From the NCBI GenBank assembly GCA_002482435.1, contig DLFZ01000187.1, positions 1 through 6,812 of the forward strand: a stretch of DNA of 6,812 bases. Direction: 5' to 3'. Shown here one piece after another: positions 5,485 to 6,812 of this stretch; the stretch's first letter is position 1, and every line of letters starts with the position of its first letter. The notes under the pieces are model-generated. The model saw only the letters and a program-made list of their open reading frames with translations, did not search any database and was not told where the DNA came from. Source of the DNA: Christensenella sp. UBA7707 (GTDB lineage: Bacteria; Bacillota; Clostridia; Christensenellales; CAG-138). The translations under genes were made by a program, and so were the position numbers.

Positions 5485-6212
5485 AGTTCCTCCAGCGCGG
5501 TGCGCAGCGTTTCCCCGATGGGTGCGCGGATCACAAGGCCCGCCCGGCCGTCGTAAGGCGTGGCGCTTTTGTTGAGAAGCGCCATGCGCGGCCCGCGAAA
5601 ATACTCGATCAACCCCGCCGCCGGATACACCGCCAAGGAGGTGCCGCCCACGATGAGCGTATCCGCTTCCATTATATGTTGCACGGCAGAATTGAGAATG
5701 TGCTCGTCAAGCCCCTCACCATAGAGCACCACGTCGGGTTTCACAATGCCGCCGCACGCGCAGCGCGGCACCGGATTTCCCTCTTGGATCTTTTCAACAC
5801 CGTAGCGTTCGCCGCACGACATACAGGTGTTGCGGTAAATGCTGCCGTGAAGCTCCAAAACGTTTACGCTTCCCGCCTTTTGATGAAGCCCGTCGATGTT
5901 CTGGGTGATGACCGCCGTAAGCTTGCCCATTTTTTCAAGCCTCGCAAGCGCATCATGCGCGGGGTTGGGCTTTGCGTCCGTTATAAGAAGCGCGCTTTTA
6001 TAATAGGTGAAAAACCGCTCGGGATACCGCATGAAAAATGCGTGGCTCAAAAGGGTTTCCGGCATGTCTCCGAATTCCTTGAGCGCCCGAAAGCGGCCGG
6101 TTTCGCTTCTGAAATCCGGTATACCGCTCTCGGTCGATACCCCGGCACCACCCAAAAACGCGATACGGCGCGCTTCATTTAAATAGCTTTTTAACAACGC
6201 AAGCGGTTCCAT
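5481..6212 (-). CDS. NAD-dependent protein deacylase, sirtuin family
   Basis: A complete 243-residue Sir2-family enzyme, which removes acetyl groups from protein lysines using NAD and yields nicotinamide and O-acetyl-ADP-ribose. The NAD-binding motif GAGVSTESGIPDFRS is at 22-36, TQNIDGLH at 103-110 and the catalytic His122 in LELHGS. The zinc site is CMSC (130-133) plus CAC (151-153). Also present are GGIVKPDVVLYGE (154-166) and the second NAD-binding stretch GGTSLAVYPAAG. Length and motifs fit bacterial CobB-like, probably class U, sirtuins. I do not see the Tyr-x-x-Arg pair that marks desuccinylases, so deacetylation is more likely. The ATG start has GGGAGG about 5 bases upstream. It is the first gene of the operon and is followed without a gap by the CDF exporter. 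Its physiological targets are unknown; an acetyl-CoA synthetase is the classic one, but none is present here. Confidence 0.94.
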   Translation of the reverse strand: MEPLALLKSYLNEARRIAFLGGAGVSTESGIPDFRSETGRFRALKEFGDMPETLLSHAFFMRYPERFFTYYKSALLITDAKPNPAHDALARLEKMGKLTAVITQNIDGLHQKAGSVNVLELHGSIYRNTCMSCGERYGVEKIQEGNPVPRCACGGIVKPDVVLYGEGLDEHILNSAVQHIMEADTLIVGGTSLAVYPAAGLIEYFRGPRMALLNKSATPYDGRAGLVIRAPIGETLRTALEEL

Positions 6213-6287
6213 GCACGCCTCCCATTTTCATTTTTGCGAGAGCAGTTTCAGCACCAATATATTTATGCAATTTCTCTTTCATTTCAC

Positions 6288-6316
6288 TTTACTTCCCGAA
6301 CGCTTGCGATTACAAT
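6288..6316 (+). promoter_or_regulatory. Probable promoter of the aminotransferase gene
   Basis: TTTACT (6288-6293, four of six matches to TTGACA) and TACAAT (6311-6316, five of six matches to TATAAT) are separated by 17 bases. The start of transcription would fall near 6323, inside the 20-base palindrome, and leave a leader of about 50 bases. The -10 element lies in the left half of that palindrome. Confidence 0.55.
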
Positions 6317-6327
6317 ATATTGTAATC
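6308..6327. promoter_or_regulatory. Perfect 20-base palindrome, probable operator shared by divergent promoters
   Basis: GATTACAATATATTGTAATC is a perfect inverted repeat centred between 6317 and 6318. Each half supplies a TACAAT -10 element, one for each direction, so a bound protein would block both promoters. The core ACAATATATTGT resembles the centre of the NrdR-box consensus as I remember it, but neither flanking gene is a ribonucleotide reductase, so I do not assign the regulator. Confidence 0.65.
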
Positions 6328-6347
6328 CACTCGATTGAATTTTCCAA
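6319..6347 (-). promoter_or_regulatory. Probable promoter of the sirtuin-CDF-mscL operon
   Basis: On the minus strand TTGGAA (6342-6347, four of six matches to TTGACA) is followed by 17 bases and TACAAT (6319-6324). Transcription would start near 6312 and give a leader of about 100 bases before the sirtuin ATG at 6212. The -10 element is the right half of the 20-base palindrome. Confidence 0.55.
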
Positions 6348-6371
6348 ATCCTTTTTGCTGGGGAGGGTGCC

Positions 6372-6812
6372 ATGAACGGCATAACGTCCATGAGCCGCGA
6401 TGCGCTGGAGGCGCTGTACGCACTAGAATCCAATAGATACGAGCAGTTCAGAGCGAAAAACCTCAAACTTGACATGTCGCGCGGCAAGCCGGGCTGCGAG
6501 CAGCTCAACCTTTCCGACGCGCTTCTTTGTTTGCCGGTAGAGGGCAGTACCTGCATCGACAATATGGACGCCCGTAACTACGGCGTTATGGAGGGGCTCC
6601 CCTCTTGCCGCCGGCTCTTTGCCGAACTTTTGGGCGTCGGTTTCAACGAGGTGTTTGCCGCGGGCAATTCAAGCCTAAGCTTGATGTACGACGTAATCGC
6701 CAAGGCGTACACGCACGGGCTTGTGAACAGCGAAGCGCCATGGTGCAAGCTTAACCACGTAAAATTCCTCTGTCCTGTTCCCGGTTACGACAGGCATTTT
6801 ACCATTTCACAA
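6372..6812 (+). CDS. Aspartate-type PLP-dependent aminotransferase, 5' part (partial)
   Basis: The first 147 codons of a gene that continues past the right edge. The protein matches the N-terminal part of the Asp_aminotransf group (PF12897-like; relatives are about 420-430 residues). Signatures are LDMSRGKPG (33-41), the RNYG-type stretch DARNYGVMEGLPSCRRLF, GNSSLSLMYD (in the PLP phosphate-binding region) and KFLCPVPGYDRHF near the end of the window. Enzymes of this group transfer amino groups between aspartate or similar amino acids and 2-oxo acids in the cytoplasm. The PLP-binding lysine lies outside the window, so activity cannot be judged. The ATG follows GGGGAGG with a spacing of 5 bases. 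An alternative in-frame ATG six codons later lacks a comparable site. It is transcribed away from the sirtuin operon and probably shares the palindromic operator with it. Confidence 0.9.
   Translation, partial: MNGITSMSRDALEALYALESNRYEQFRAKNLKLDMSRGKPGCEQLNLSDALLCLPVEGSTCIDNMDARNYGVMEGLPSCRRLFAELLGVGFNEVFAAGNSSLSLMYDVIAKAYTHGLVNSEAPWCKLNHVKFLCPVPGYDRHFTISQ

Noticed and set aside
6308..6327. Firm assignment of the palindrome as an NrdR box
   Set aside because: Only the central 12 bases fit, there is no properly spaced second box, and no ribonucleotide reductase gene is adjacent.

Overview
The window looks like chromosome from a Clostridia-type Firmicute. It is moderately G+C-rich, most genes have strong GGAGG-type ribosome binding sites, and intergenic distances are short. 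The protein set also fits: a MurF-type ligase with a membrane N-terminus, a C_GCAxxG_C_C protein, a PF12897-type aminotransferase and a manganese-type CDF exporter. I cannot name a genus. No rRNA, tRNA, CRISPR array, transposase or phage gene is visible. All genes are on the minus strand except the last one at the right edge.

Left block (1-2893, minus strand). A good sigma-A-type promoter (2864-2893) reads into three closely packed genes: a GlmU-like protein, an alpha/beta hydrolase starting at TTG, and a membrane-anchored MurF-type Mur ligase that runs off the left edge. The theme is cell-wall precursor supply. The GlmU-like protein is the most unusual gene here. Its acetyltransferase half is intact, but the uridylyltransferase half has lost every recognisable active-site motif.

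Middle (2894-3315). This stretch of about 420 bases has no gene. It is a dense array of inverted repeats: two related stem-loop units whose paired arms differ in matching ways, a 34-base module repeated in inverted orientation around a 235-base segment, a bidirectional terminator-like hairpin, and several GC-rich hairpins. It looks like a composite interspersed repeat and probably also separates the two operons.

Right block (3316-6212, minus strand). Four genes form a likely operon: sirtuin, CDF metal exporter (stop and start overlap by ATGA), MscL channel with an added zinc ribbon, and a C_GCAxxG_C_C putative redox protein whose ribosome binding site overlaps the end of mscL. Together they suggest metal, osmotic and redox homeostasis, although a shared pathway is only inferred.

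Right edge (6213-6812). A 159-base divergent control region carries face-to-face promoters that share one perfect 20-base palindrome, then the 5' part of an aspartate-type aminotransferase gene on the plus strand. A single regulator probably controls both directions.
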